Shown here: positions 35,423-44,486 of the stretch, piece by piece
How the letters are laid out: each line of letters begins with the position of its first letter
Position numbering within the stretch: position 1 is the first letter of the stretch
Source: Terasakiispira papahanaumokuakeensis
GTDB taxonomy: Bacteria > Pseudomonadota > Gammaproteobacteria > Pseudomonadales > Halomonadaceae
Assembly: GCF_001709345.1 (NCBI RefSeq)
Contig: NZ_MDTQ01000001.1
Span: 3,889,953-3,953,952, forward strand
Direction of reading: 5' to 3'
DNA: 64,000 bases
Notes under the pieces: model-generated
The model's database searches: none
What the model was told of the DNA's origin: nothing
What the model saw: the letters and a program-made list of their open reading frames with translations, nothing else
Program-made: the position numbers and the translations under genes

Positions 35423-36580
35423 ATGTCAGCGGTATCCCACAGTCGTTATTTAATTATTGGTGCGGGCAGCATGGGACTGTCGGCGGCGCATTATTTGGCC
35501 CAACAGACCACTGAGACCATTCAGGTCTTGGATGCGTATAGCCCGCCTCATGATCAAGGGGCTCATCATGGTGAAACGCGATTAATTCGACTGGCCTATG
35601 GTGAAGGGGCCGCTTATGTGCCCTTAGCGAAGCAAGCCTGGGCGTTATGGCAAGCCATGGCGCAAGAGGCCGGACAAGCACTTTTGATGCCTGTAGGCGT
35701 GGTCAATTGCGGGCCGAGTGACGACCCGTTTGTGGTGCAAGTTCAGGAGAGTGCGGATCAGTATCAGCTGGCACTGGAGACCTTATCCGGTGATGAGCTT
35801 AATGCGCGTTATGCCGGGTGGCAATTGCCCGCAGAGATGACCGGTTGCGTTGAGTCCCAAGCCGGTGTTTTGCGGATTGATCGGATCATGCGTTGGTTGC
35901 GTCAGCGCGTTAGCGCTCAGGCTCAGATTCAGCTTTCAACTGGGGCTGGGGTTGTGCGTTTGGAAGCGCTCGATTCTGGCGGCGTATTAGCTCACTGTGC
36001 CGATGGGCGGCAGTTCAGTGGCGATCGTGTGTTGCTCAGCAGTGGTCAATCGTTGCAGCCTTTGATGGCCAGTGTGGGGATTGAGTTGCCCTTGACGCGT
36101 GTGCGTAAAACCTTTGCCTGGTTTGAATGTGACGAGCGCTATACCCCTGACCAGTTTCCGGGCTTTAGCATTAATGATGCATCCGGTATTTATTATGGAT
36201 TTCCAAATATTGAGGGTGCGGGCTTTAAAATTGGCCGTCATGATGGTGGTCAGCCGCTGCCTCCTGGTGAGCCGTTACGTGCCTTTGGTGAGTTGGAAGA
36301 AGACCTAGCGGAGTTACAGCCGGTACTGGATCGTTATTTTCCGGGGGTCGGGGCGCTACGCCATGGTGCTGTTTGCCAATATATTCGAACGCCTGATGAG
36401 CACTTTTTAATTGATGAGTGTTTGCCTGGGGTCTTGGTGGCGGGTGGTTTCTCGGGCCATGGCTATAAGTTTGCGAGTGTGTTGGGCCATTTATTCGCAC
36501 ATTGGTTGTTCGATGGCGAGAAAAGCCCCCTCCTGGCGCCTTTCTCTGCACAACGTTTTTCATCGCCCGGTTTTGAGTGA
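35423..36580 (+). CDS. solA: Monomeric sarcosine oxidase / N-methyltryptophan oxidase family flavoenzyme
   Basis: A 385-residue FAD enzyme that oxidises secondary amines. The dinucleotide fold RYLIIGAGSMGLSAAHYLAQ, the HHGETRLIRLAYGEG active-site stretch, and GAVCQYIRTPDEHFLID, whose Cys is the site of covalent FAD attachment in this family, are all present, as is GGFSGHGYKFASVLG. The substrate could be sarcosine, N-methyltryptophan or another N-methyl amino acid. Start at 35423, with AAGGAA 8 bases ahead; an ATG 6 bases earlier is less well placed. Confidence 0.88.
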   Translation: MSAVSHSRYLIIGAGSMGLSAAHYLAQQTTETIQVLDAYSPPHDQGAHHGETRLIRLAYGEGAAYVPLAKQAWALWQAMAQEAGQALLMPVGVVNCGPSDDPFVVQVQESADQYQLALETLSGDELNARYAGWQLPAEMTGCVESQAGVLRIDRIMRWLRQRVSAQAQIQLSTGAGVVRLEALDSGGVLAHCADGRQFSGDRVLLSSGQSLQPLMASVGIELPLTRVRKTFAWFECDERYTPDQFPGFSINDASGIYYGFPNIEGAGFKIGRHDGGQPLPPGEPLRAFGELEEDLAELQPVLDRYFPGVGALRHGAVCQYIRTPDEHFLIDECLPGVLVAGGFSGHGYKFASVLGHLFAHWLFDGEKSPLLAPFSAQRFSSPGFE

Positions 36581-36585
36581 GCGGT

Positions 36586-37038
36586 TCAGTTCAGGCGTTG
36601 CTTCGCCGCGTGTTTGGCGCGCATAAAGTCTGGGTGACTGACATAAAGTAGATCGGCGATACGGCGGATCCTCAGCTCTTCCTCAGGGTCGAGGATGCCG
36701 TCGGCATAGGCCATCAACCACATCGATTCCAGTAGCGTGACTTTTTCTTCGTTGTCGCACTGATCGTTCACGACCTTCACAAACTGATAATGATCAATGG
36801 CTTCTTCGGCACGTGTCTGTGCCAGCGCCATGAGTTGATCGATCTGGGTGGGCGTGAGCTGAAAACGCTGGGCTAAGACTTGCTGCAGGGCTTTCAGCTC
36901 GCGCCCATCAATCTCGTCATCGGCCCGAATGACCTCACACATCAAGGTGGCGGCGGCCAGTTCGAGGGTGACCTCAGTGTCAGCCTCTTGGGTGCTGCTG
37001 ACGAGACTTTGAAAAAATTGGCTGAGTTGTTCCAGCAT
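36586..37038 (-). CDS. TerB-like (tellurite-resistance/DjlA N-domain) protein
   Basis: A 150-residue cytoplasmic helical protein with the acidic TerB motifs CEVIRADDEIDGRELKALQQVL and WLMAYADGILDPEEELRIRRIADLL, which bind divalent metal in the family. Such stand-alone TerB-like proteins are widespread and their role is unclear; no other ter genes are here. The ATG at 37038, after GGAG, is preferred to a GTG at 37050. It converges with the oxidase gene with only 5 bases between stops. Confidence 0.85.
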   Translation of the reverse strand: MLEQLSQFFQSLVSSTQEADTEVTLELAAATLMCEVIRADDEIDGRELKALQQVLAQRFQLTPTQIDQLMALAQTRAEEAIDHYQFVKVVNDQCDNEEKVTLLESMWLMAYADGILDPEEELRIRRIADLLYVSHPDFMRAKHAAKQRLN

Positions 37039-37327
37039 AATGTACTCCACAGGTAGAGAATCCAGTGAGCCGCTTAGGCGTAGAGTTTATGACCACAGCC
37101 TCGTTCAGTGATTCCCCGTTGAGTGATTCACGGTGTCGTTCGGGTTATTCGGCTAATGTATTCGTCATCGCACTTGGGCGAGACGTTTTTAAACATGCCT
37201 GCCATGGCATGATGAGTGGGGGCTAAGTGAATGAACTCAAGGGGAAATCGGTTAAACTTCGATGGATAATTTGATCAGCGCCCTTGAAGGGTATGAACAG
37301 TCTATGAGGGTATAAGGAGTTGTCTTG

Positions 37328-37633
37328 ATGGTGACGTGCCATGTGCGCTATGTGATTGACCCGACAAAATTGAATGAATTTGAGACTTATGCCCGGATGT
37401 GGATTCCGCTAGTGAATCAATATGGTGGGCAGCATCATGGCTATTTCTTGCCTGGGGAAGGGGCCAATAATATCGCCTTGGCTTTATTCTCATTCCCGAG
37501 CTTGGCGGCTTATGAGCGTTATCGCCAGGAATCCGTGGATGATCCGGCGTGTCAGGCGGCTTTTGAGTTTGCTGAACAAAGTCAATGTGTGATCAGTTAT
37601 GAGCGCAGTTTTTTCAAACCGATATTGGGTTGA
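37328..37633 (+). CDS. NIPSNAP-family protein
   Basis: A 101-residue ferredoxin-like dimeric alpha/beta-barrel protein: VTCHVRYVIDPTKLNEFETYARMW at the start, then GGQHHGYFLPGEGANNIALALFSF and YERYRQESVDDP. Function of the bacterial family is not established. AAGGAG lies 8 bases before ATG 37328. Confidence 0.85.
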   Translation: MVTCHVRYVIDPTKLNEFETYARMWIPLVNQYGGQHHGYFLPGEGANNIALALFSFPSLAAYERYRQESVDDPACQAAFEFAEQSQCVISYERSFFKPILG

Positions 37634-37672
37634 GTTATCTTAATGTTCTTTCGTATTGAATAAGGGGGGAGT

Positions 37673-38620
37673 ATGAGTTCAGGTGTTGTGTGGACTGACC
37701 AGTTGTATGAACTTTTTATGTCTTCTCATCTGGACCAAGCCTTACAGCTTGTCAAGGAAAATAGGCCTGAGTTTCTATATCGATACCGAAGCGGTACTGA
37801 AAATGACCTGGATGCTCTATTAAATGGCTATGAGTGGATGTCTTTCCCTAGTGACTATAATGATGTTTATGATAGCTCGTTATTTTTTAATGAGGAGTAT
37901 ATCGTAAACAGTCTAAGTGATTTTATGATGCGCCGTTGTTTAAGTTTGGATAAATTTCCACCTCCTGTTGTTAAATATATTGAGTCTTGCGAAGGGGGAA
38001 ATTTAGTCGAGAAAATAATAAGTGCTGCAAGTAACAAAAGGCTGTCTTTGGGAAATATTGATGTTGATAGTGTTGTTGCGCAGCATAATAGCATTTTGGA
38101 TTTAAATAAGCGTAAATTTCATGAAGCAAAAGAGTTTCTGAAGAGTAGAGTTAAAACATGCTCTTTTTCTACTGTGATGAATAGTGCTTATATGTGGGCC
38201 GTTTATGCAGGCTCTGGTTCTGGTTATTGTGCTAAGTATTCTATTAATGATCAAGATTTGAGTTTTAGTGATTCTGGTCTTTTTCCGATGATATATCGTG
38301 AAGAAGAGCTCGATTTCACCAATTTTATTTGTGATTTTATTCGGTCGGGGAGTTTTAGATCAGGAGCGTTCTTGTTAGCTTCATCAGTGAAACACTCTAA
38401 TTGGATGCCTGAAGGAGAGTGGCGTGTTATTAGGTCTGGAGAATGTTCTAGCCACTACCTTAAAGAAATTTATTTAGAGTCTGTTTTTTTGGGTATGAAT
38501 GCTAGTGAAGATCTTGTTTATAAAGTTGTAGATATTTGCAATAAAAAGGGAGTTCCGGTTCATCAAGTTGTTGTTAATAGCTCTAAATTCAATGATTTTG
38601 ATACCAAGAGGCTGAATTAA
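37673..38620 (+). CDS. DUF2971 domain protein, AT-rich, probably acquired
   Basis: A 315-residue protein. LYRYRSGTENDLDALLNGYEWMS, then FPSDYNDVYDSSL, and later VKTCSFSTVMNSAYMWAVYAG with GSGYCAKYSI, match the DUF2971 layout (a Y-[KR]-Y/R start, a substrate-like N-D-x-x-D and an S-F-[ST] W-x-x-Y-[AG] core). The function is unknown; the family is often found in defence islands and near mobile DNA. The coding sequence is much richer in A and T and in rare codons than its neighbours, a sign of recent transfer. GGGGGGAG precedes the ATG. It stands alone between housekeeping genes. Confidence 0.82.
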   Translation: MSSGVVWTDQLYELFMSSHLDQALQLVKENRPEFLYRYRSGTENDLDALLNGYEWMSFPSDYNDVYDSSLFFNEEYIVNSLSDFMMRRCLSLDKFPPPVVKYIESCEGGNLVEKIISAASNKRLSLGNIDVDSVVAQHNSILDLNKRKFHEAKEFLKSRVKTCSFSTVMNSAYMWAVYAGSGSGYCAKYSINDQDLSFSDSGLFPMIYREEELDFTNFICDFIRSGSFRSGAFLLASSVKHSNWMPEGEWRVIRSGECSSHYLKEIYLESVFLGMNASEDLVYKVVDICNKKGVPVHQVVVNSSKFNDFDTKRLN

Positions 38621-38626
38621 GTTATA

Positions 38627-38652
38627 AAAACGCCCCGACAGGCGGGGCGTTT
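38627..38652 (-). terminator. Terminator of the fba gene
   Basis: AAACGCCCCG and its complement form a 10-bp stem with a 5-base loop; on the minus strand it ends in TTTTTAT, ideal for the aldolase transcript, and it may also stop the converging DUF2971 transcript. Confidence 0.88.
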
Positions 38653-38687
38653 GAAGTCGATCGTTGACTGCGGGATGAGCGCATCAC

Positions 38688-39752
38688 TCAGTTAACTTTC
38701 GGGTCCAGCTCACCGTCGGCATAACGCTGGAACATGGTTTCCAGGTTAATCGGTTTAATTTTGCTGGCGTTGCCTGCGGTACCGAAGGCTTCATAGCGCG
38801 CAATACAGATTTCTTTCATGGCCGCGACGCTGGCTTTGAAGTATTTGCGTGGGTCGAATTCGGCAGGGTTTTCCGCCAGGAAGCGGCGAATGGCGCCCGT
38901 TGAGGCCAGGCGGAGGTCGGTGTCGATGTTGACCTTACGCACACCGTGTTTGATCCCTTCGACGATTTCTTCCACCGGAACACCATAGGTTTCCGGGATC
39001 TGGCCGCCGAATTCATTAATCACGGCCAGCCATTCTTGCGGCACTGATGAAGAGCCGTGCATGACCAGGTGCGTATCGGGAATACGGGCATGGATTTCTT
39101 TGATGCGCTGAATGGATAAGGTATCGCCTGTCGGTGGCTTAGTGAACTTGTAAGCGCCATGACTGGTGCCAATGGCAATGGCCAGAGCATCGACATGGGT
39201 GGCTTTGACGAATGCAGCGGCTTCTTCTGGATCAGTTAACAGCTGGTCATGATCCAGCTTGCCTTCAGCGCCGACGCCGTCTTCTTCACCGGCCATACCG
39301 GTTTCTAAGCTGCCCAAGCAACCTAGCTCTCCTTCAACGGAGACACCACAGGCGTGTGCCATATCGACCGTGCGTCGTGTGACGTTGACGTTATAGTCGT
39401 AATCGGTCGGGGTTTTGCCATCTTCGCCGAGAGAGCCATCCATCATGACTGAGGAAAAGCCCAGTTGGATTGAGCGTTGGCAAACGGCTGGGCTGGTGCC
39501 GTGATCCTGGTGCATGACCACGGGGATATGGGGAAACTCTTCTGTCGCCGCCAGAATCAGGTGGCGCAGGAAGGGCGCACCGGCATATTTACGGGCGCCT
39601 GCTGAAGCTTGCACGATCACCGGGGAGTCGGTTTGATCAGCGGCTTCCATGATGGCGCGCATCTGTTCGAGGTTGTTGACGTTAAAGGCCGGAATGCCGT
39701 AGCCGTGTTCGGCGGCGTGGTCCAGCATTTGGCGCATGGAGATCAGAGCCAT
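38688..39752 (-). CDS. fba: Class II fructose-1,6-bisphosphate aldolase
   Basis: A 354-residue zinc aldolase of glycolysis and gluconeogenesis, of the Calvin-cycle (class IIB) type. [19 protein letters not shown] is at the N-terminus; zinc-ligand region [18 protein letters not shown] and GCLGSLETG follow; IGTSHGAYK and [11 protein letters not shown] carry later ligands. The ATG at 39752 has AAGGTGAG upstream; 15 extra residues from 39797 are not conserved. It follows epd-pgk in the same order as in many gammaproteobacteria. Confidence 0.94.
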   Translation of the reverse strand: MALISMRQMLDHAAEHGYGIPAFNVNNLEQMRAIMEAADQTDSPVIVQASAGARKYAGAPFLRHLILAATEEFPHIPVVMHQDHGTSPAVCQRSIQLGFSSVMMDGSLGEDGKTPTDYDYNVNVTRRTVDMAHACGVSVEGELGCLGSLETGMAGEEDGVGAEGKLDHDQLLTDPEEAAAFVKATHVDALAIAIGTSHGAYKFTKPPTGDTLSIQRIKEIHARIPDTHLVMHGSSSVPQEWLAVINEFGGQIPETYGVPVEEIVEGIKHGVRKVNIDTDLRLASTGAIRRFLAENPAEFDPRKYFKASVAAMKEICIARYEAFGTAGNASKIKPINLETMFQRYADGELDPKVN

Positions 39753-39964
39753 GGAGGTCTCACCTTTGTCTTCAGCCGAGGGCACATGGCCGGGCATGTG
39801 CCTGTCTTTGGGATGTAGATCGACCCGTTACAGGGGCCGAAGCGAATTGCTTTACCGTGTTCAGGATACGGATTTTAGTCTGGCCATCGTATCAGTTCCG
39901 CTATTGTAGGCGAGGCCGCGTTTTGGTGCAGCCCCGTCTCCATTTGCATGTGGCTTAGGCTCAA

Positions 39965-41149
39965 TTACGCTTGAGCCGCCGCTTGCAGTGCTTCAACAGC
40001 AGGTAATACCTTACCTTCAACATATTCCAAGAAGGCGCCACCACCGGTTGAGATATAAGACACCTGGTCGGCAACGGCATATTTATCGATCGCGGCCAGC
40101 GTATCGCCGCCTCCGGCAATAGAGAAGGCCGGGCTGCGGGCGATGGCTTCGGAAATCGCTTGAGTGCCCGCGCCAAACTGGTCGATCTCAAAGACGCCCA
40201 TCGGACCATTCCAGAGAATGGTGCCAGCATTTTGTAGCAGTTCACTCAGGCGTGCTGCGCTGTCTGGGCCGATATCTAGGATCATTTCATGGTCTTCGAC
40301 CTGGTCTACGGGTTTGATCACCGCTTCGGCGTCTTCAGAGAACTCGGTCGCGACGACCACGTCTGTCGGCAATGGAATATCGACTTTGCTCATCAGCGCT
40401 TTGGCCTGCTCGACCAGATCCGCCTCATGTAGAGACATGCCAACATTGTGGCCTGCCGCAGCAATAAAAGTATTCGCGATGCCACCGCCGACAATCAATT
40501 GGTCGCATTTTTCAGATAGGGCCGTCAGCACTTCAAGCTTAGTCGAGACTTTAGAGCCCCCGACAATGGCGGCCATGGGGCGCTTGGGTGTGCTCAGCGC
40601 TTGTTGCAGGGCTTCTAGCTCGCGGGCCAGCAATGGGCCAGCGCAGGCTTTGGGGGCGAAACGGGCGACGCCATGAGTGGAAGCTTGGGCGCGGTGCGCG
40701 GTGCCGAACGCATCCATCACATAAATATCGCAGAGCTTGGCATATTGTTGTGCCAAGGCTTCATCATCCTTTTTCTCGCCTTTATTGAAGCGGACGTTCT
40801 CTAACAGGACAACATCGCCGTTTTGCAGTTTGAGATCAGGCGTATCCTGGCCGGGGGTCCCCAGGTAGTCTTTTTCCAGCCGTACCGGGCGGCCGAGTAG
40901 ACCGGCCAGATATTCGGCCACAGGCGCCAAAGAATACTCATCGGCGGGCTCCCCTTCGGTTGGGCGGCCCAAATGTGACATCAGCAAGACTTGTGCGCCT
41001 GCTTCAACGGCATGGCGAATCGTGGGCAAGCTGGCGCGAATGCGTGCATCAGAGGCGACTTGCCCATTCTTGATCGGCACGTTGAGATCTTCACGGATCA
41101 ATACACGTTGGCCGGCCAGGTCCAGATCTGTCATTTTGATGACGGTCAT
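39965..41149 (-). CDS. pgk: Phosphoglycerate kinase
   Basis: A 394-residue enzyme interconverting 1,3-bisphosphoglycerate and ATP. Family stretches include [53 protein letters not shown], and the nucleotide loop [15 protein letters not shown] with [14 protein letters not shown] at the end. ATG 41149 follows GAGAGAC. It lies 109 bases behind epd and 212 bases ahead of fba. Confidence 0.96.
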   Translation of the reverse strand: MTVIKMTDLDLAGQRVLIREDLNVPIKNGQVASDARIRASLPTIRHAVEAGAQVLLMSHLGRPTEGEPADEYSLAPVAEYLAGLLGRPVRLEKDYLGTPGQDTPDLKLQNGDVVLLENVRFNKGEKKDDEALAQQYAKLCDIYVMDAFGTAHRAQASTHGVARFAPKACAGPLLARELEALQQALSTPKRPMAAIVGGSKVSTKLEVLTALSEKCDQLIVGGGIANTFIAAAGHNVGMSLHEADLVEQAKALMSKVDIPLPTDVVVATEFSEDAEAVIKPVDQVEDHEMILDIGPDSAARLSELLQNAGTILWNGPMGVFEIDQFGAGTQAISEAIARSPAFSIAGGGDTLAAIDKYAVADQVSYISTGGGAFLEYVEGKVLPAVEALQAAAQA

Positions 41150-41258
41150 GTCGAGTCTCTCGTTAGCGTTAGCAGTCAAATAACTTTGATCATCAAATGG
41201 TTAAAGCAATTAATGAGGTGCGATAAGCCATCTTGAATTCGATTAATATTCGGTTCGG

Positions 41259-42308
41259 TTAGCGCCGGGTGTTTATGCCAGCCGTCGAATGCTCGGCTGA
41301 TAGTTTAAGCCAGTGCAGGGCGACATCCAGCATTCGGTTAGCAAAGCCCCACTCATTATCAAACCAGCACAGTAGCTTCAACAGCCGTTGCCCGGACACT
41401 CGGGTTTGCGTGGCATCGACCACACCTGAATGGGCGTCATGATTAAAGTCGATGGAGGCATGAGTATCTTCGGTATAACCGAGAATGCCTTTGAGTGGCC
41501 CTTCAGCCGCTTCACGCAGTAAGCGGTTGACGGTGTCGGCATTGGTATCCGTTTTCAGACAAATAGAGAGATCCATCGCTGAGACGTTCAAGGTCGGGAC
41601 TCTCAGGTGTAAACATTCAAAGCGGTTTTCCAGGTGGGGCAGCAGGCGATTGATGCCCAATGCCAGACCGGTATCCACCGGAATAATGGACGCCATGGCC
41701 GAACGGGTTAAACGTAGGTTGTTCTGGTGATAGGCATCACTGACGGGCTGGTCATTCATTGCCGCATGAATCGTGGTCGTGACGCCATGCTCAATGCCCA
41801 GAGCCTGATCCAAAAGATGGAGTACCGGGATAATGCAATTAGTGGTGCAGGAGGCCGCTGAGACGACCTGCTGATTAGCGTTCAAGGCTTCTGTGTTGAT
41901 GCCATGAACGATGGTGGCATCAACATCCGCTTCAGCCGGGTGAGACAGCAGCAAGCGTTTGGCACCGGCCTGAAGATGGCGTTCCGCCGTTGCACGGTCA
42001 CGGAAGCTGCCCGAGCACTCCAGTACTAAGTCGATATCTAAGGTGTCCCAAGGGAGGTCTTCGGGTTCACGGATATTCAGTACTTGAATGGCCTGATCGT
42101 CGACCTGCAATACCTGATCATGATGACTGACCTTGCCGGGGAAACGCCCATGAATGGTATCGTAGCGGGTGAGATAGCTGATGGTGTCAATATCTGATAA
42201 CTCATTCAGCGCTACCAATGCTAGCGACTGACAATCCGCACGCTCGGTCATGGCGCGCAATAAACACTGACCAATACGACCATAGCCATTAATGGCGATT
42301 CGCGGCAT
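41259..42308 (-). CDS. epd: Erythrose-4-phosphate dehydrogenase / GAPDH-like enzyme
   Basis: A 349-residue NAD-dependent dehydrogenase. The start PRIAINGYGRIGQCLLRA binds NAD; the catalytic Cys lies in SAASCTTNCIIPVLHLLD and the His in VTTTIHAAMNDQPVSD; the C-terminal WFDNEWGFANRMLD is universal. CIIPV and the lack of the P188 pattern of glycolytic GAPDH, together with the epd-pgk-fba order, favour Epd (pyridoxal phosphate synthesis) over GapA. AGGGAT precedes the ATG. Confidence 0.9.
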   Translation of the reverse strand: MPRIAINGYGRIGQCLLRAMTERADCQSLALVALNELSDIDTISYLTRYDTIHGRFPGKVSHHDQVLQVDDQAIQVLNIREPEDLPWDTLDIDLVLECSGSFRDRATAERHLQAGAKRLLLSHPAEADVDATIVHGINTEALNANQQVVSAASCTTNCIIPVLHLLDQALGIEHGVTTTIHAAMNDQPVSDAYHQNNLRLTRSAMASIIPVDTGLALGINRLLPHLENRFECLHLRVPTLNVSAMDLSICLKTDTNADTVNRLLREAAEGPLKGILGYTEDTHASIDFNHDAHSGVVDATQTRVSGQRLLKLLCWFDNEWGFANRMLDVALHWLKLSAEHSTAGINTRR

Positions 42309-42604
42309 CGTTCAAGATCCCTGACAAACGCTGGGTGAACCGTTCTGAGCTCGATCTTCCGAGCACGGGATTCAATCCCCTGGGTTAGAAAGCCCAGTAT
42401 TGTAACCGAACTGATGCCATTCTGCTTGAAACCAAGGTCGACTATTTGTGCTTTAGTGAGGCCTGCTGCGGAGATGTGCCTCCCCTTTGATATGTTTTTC
42501 AGGCATGTGGGCCACCGGCGACAGATGCCTTCTAAGCCAGGATCGCGTAAGACATGGCCTCCATATGGCGGCGACATGACATTTTATGAAGGTGAGGAGT
42601 CATC

Positions 42605-43600
42605 ATGCGGGGTTATCGTACTTTGAGGCGGCAGGTCGGGTTGTGGTGCTGTGCCGTGATGCTGGGCAGTATGGCCTCTATCGCTTGGGCTGAGGGCGTG
42701 ACGATTACGCCTTTAGGGAGTGAGAATGGTGAACTCTGTCCGATGGATCGAGCGCTGGTGCTGGAAGATCCCACCGGTACGCGGTTGCTCTATGATCCAG
42801 GCCGTACGGTGGCCGGTGCGAATGATCCTCGGTTGGGGGATATTGATGTTGTCCTGATCAGTCATATGCATGCTGATCATGTGGGCGATAAGCATATTAA
42901 AGCGCCGAACAGTGGTTGCGCGGCTTTGGGCGAAACAGAATCTGATTTGCCCGCGACCAATGCGGTGAAGATTGCGGTTGAGCACGGCGCGAAAATGGTG
43001 ACGGGCTCTGAAATGCCCGCCTTTTTTGCGGCCAAGCTCCGTGCCAATGGTGGCGATCCGGATCAGTCGGTGCTGGCTCGATTTGGGGGGAGCGTCCAAG
43101 TCGGCGGTGTGACGATTGCGACAGTTCCGGCCTTACATAGCAATGGTGTCGACCCCTCTCTGGTTGAAGGCGCGCTGGGCGAGCAAATGGCCGCGTCAGG
43201 TCTTTCTGGCCATGTCGGCCCGGCGACGGGTTATATGCTGACATTCAGTAACGGCTTAGTGGTGTATTTGTCCGGTGATACCGGCTTGATGGCCGCACAA
43301 AAGTCATTGGTCCATGACTATTATGGTGCCAAGTTGGCCGTCGTGAATATTGGCGATACCTACACGATGGGGCCTCAAGAAGCGGCTTATGCTGTGAATG
43401 AGTGGATTCAGCCGACGTCTGTCATTGCTTCTCATGTGAATGAGGTCGCCACTCAACAGGGGCAACTAGTGCCCAGTAGCAAAACTGAGCAGTTCATTGA
43501 GGCGACTGATGTGCCGGTCTATCTACCACGCTCAGGGTTTTCGATGCGTTTTGATGAACAGGGACGTTGCTTGGAAGGTTGTGATCTTCCTACACCATAA
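42605..43600 (+). CDS. Secreted metallo-beta-lactamase-fold hydrolase
   Basis: A 331-residue protein with an N-terminal signal peptide (LWCCAVMLGSMASIAWA). The metal motif is ISHMHADHVGDKHI, the HxHxDH signature; later ligands are the His of VPALHSNG, the Asp of VVYLSGDTGLM and the His of IASHVNE. This resembles the UlaG/lactonase-like branch of the superfamily; it is not a classical resistance lactamase by sequence. GAGGAG lies before the ATG. Its stop codon sits in a 16-bp tandem duplication. Substrate unknown. Confidence 0.87.
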   Translation: MRGYRTLRRQVGLWCCAVMLGSMASIAWAEGVTITPLGSENGELCPMDRALVLEDPTGTRLLYDPGRTVAGANDPRLGDIDVVLISHMHADHVGDKHIKAPNSGCAALGETESDLPATNAVKIAVEHGAKMVTGSEMPAFFAAKLRANGGDPDQSVLARFGGSVQVGGVTIATVPALHSNGVDPSLVEGALGEQMAASGLSGHVGPATGYMLTFSNGLVVYLSGDTGLMAAQKSLVHDYYGAKLAVVNIGDTYTMGPQEAAYAVNEWIQPTSVIASHVNEVATQQGQLVPSSKTEQFIEATDVPVYLPRSGFSMRFDEQGRCLEGCDLPTP

Positions 43601-43615
43601 TCTTCCTACGCCATA
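43584..43615. repeat. 16-bp tandem duplication over the stop codon of the hydrolase
   Basis: ATCTTCCTACACCATA (43584-43599) is directly followed by the same 16 bases with one A-to-G change (43600-43615). The gene's TAA (43598-43600) spans the junction. Confidence 0.85.
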
Positions 43616-43644
43616 AAATGGCGCGGGAGATGCATACGAGTGGA

Positions 43645-43678
43645 TTGAGGGGCGTTTATGGGGATAAACGCCCCTCAA
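43645..43678. terminator. Long perfect hairpin between convergent genes
   Basis: TTGAGGGGCGTTTAT and its exact complement form a 15-bp stem with a 4-base loop. The minus-strand ATPase gene ends inside it, so its last codons are part of the stem. No strong T-run follows on either strand, but the position between convergent genes favours bidirectional termination. Confidence 0.65.
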
Positions 43679-44486
43679 TATCGAGTAGGTAACGGCCATT
43701 GACCTGCGCGATATGGCCTTTGACTTGATAAACCTGGGCGAGCAAGTCGGGCGTAATGATGTCTCCTGGTGCGCCATGCGCGACGAGTTGTCCTTCATGG
43801 AGCACGAGCACTTGGTCGGCATAGCGCAGCGCGAGATTAATGTCGTGGACAACCATCAGGCTGATCAGCCCATGTTCGCGAGTGGCTGACAAAATAGCAT
43901 CAATCACTTGGCATTGATGGTAGAGATCCAGCGCGCTGGTCGGTTCGTCTAGCAACATGACTTGTGGGCGTCTGATCAGGGCCTGGGCCAGCCCCACCAA
44001 TTGCCGTTGCCCACCGGAGAGGGTTGCCAGGCGCTGGTGTGCAATGGTGTCAATATTCAGCAGACCCAAGAGTTGCTCTACGGCATCCAGTTGTGCCGAT
44101 GCTGGACGATTCAGCCCTAGCCCTACGGATTTTTGACCCGCCATAGCGGCTGCAAGAATGGCCTCGAAAGCACTGAGCTTGGACCCTGCCGGTAAGCTTT
44201 GCGGCACATAAACCAGCTGTCGGGCCCGCTCTGCTTGAGGTTGGCGAGAGAAGTCATGCCCTCCCAACTCAATATGGCCTGAGGCCGGGTGTAGCCCGGC
44301 AATCCCTCTGAGTAATGTGGATTTGCCTGCGCCATTGGGGCCAATCAAGGCGGTGAGCTGACCGCTGTATAGCGGGGGCATGGTCATTTGGCTCACGATT
44401 GAGCGGTGACGATAACCGACACTCAATTGCTTGATTCGAAGGGCTAAAGCGTCGGGTTGTGATGTCTGCATGGCTGACTTTTTCAT
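43656..44486 (-). CDS. Ferric-siderophore ABC transporter ATP-binding protein (FecE/FhuC type)
   Basis: A 276-residue ATPase for import of an iron chelate. Walker A is IGPNGAGKSTLLRG, the signature is LSGGQRQLVGLAQAL, Walker B is VMLLDEPTSALD, and the switch His lies in LMVVHDINLALRYAD. It starts at an ATGA overlap with the permease gene, so translation is coupled. It is the last gene of the uptake operon. Confidence 0.93.
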   Translation of the reverse strand: MKKSAMQTSQPDALALRIKQLSVGYRHRSIVSQMTMPPLYSGQLTALIGPNGAGKSTLLRGIAGLHPASGHIELGGHDFSRQPQAERARQLVYVPQSLPAGSKLSAFEAILAAAMAGQKSVGLGLNRPASAQLDAVEQLLGLLNIDTIAHQRLATLSGGQRQLVGLAQALIRRPQVMLLDEPTSALDLYHQCQVIDAILSATREHGLISLMVVHDINLALRYADQVLVLHEGQLVAHGAPGDIITPDLLAQVYQVKGHIAQVNGRYLLDIEGRLSP

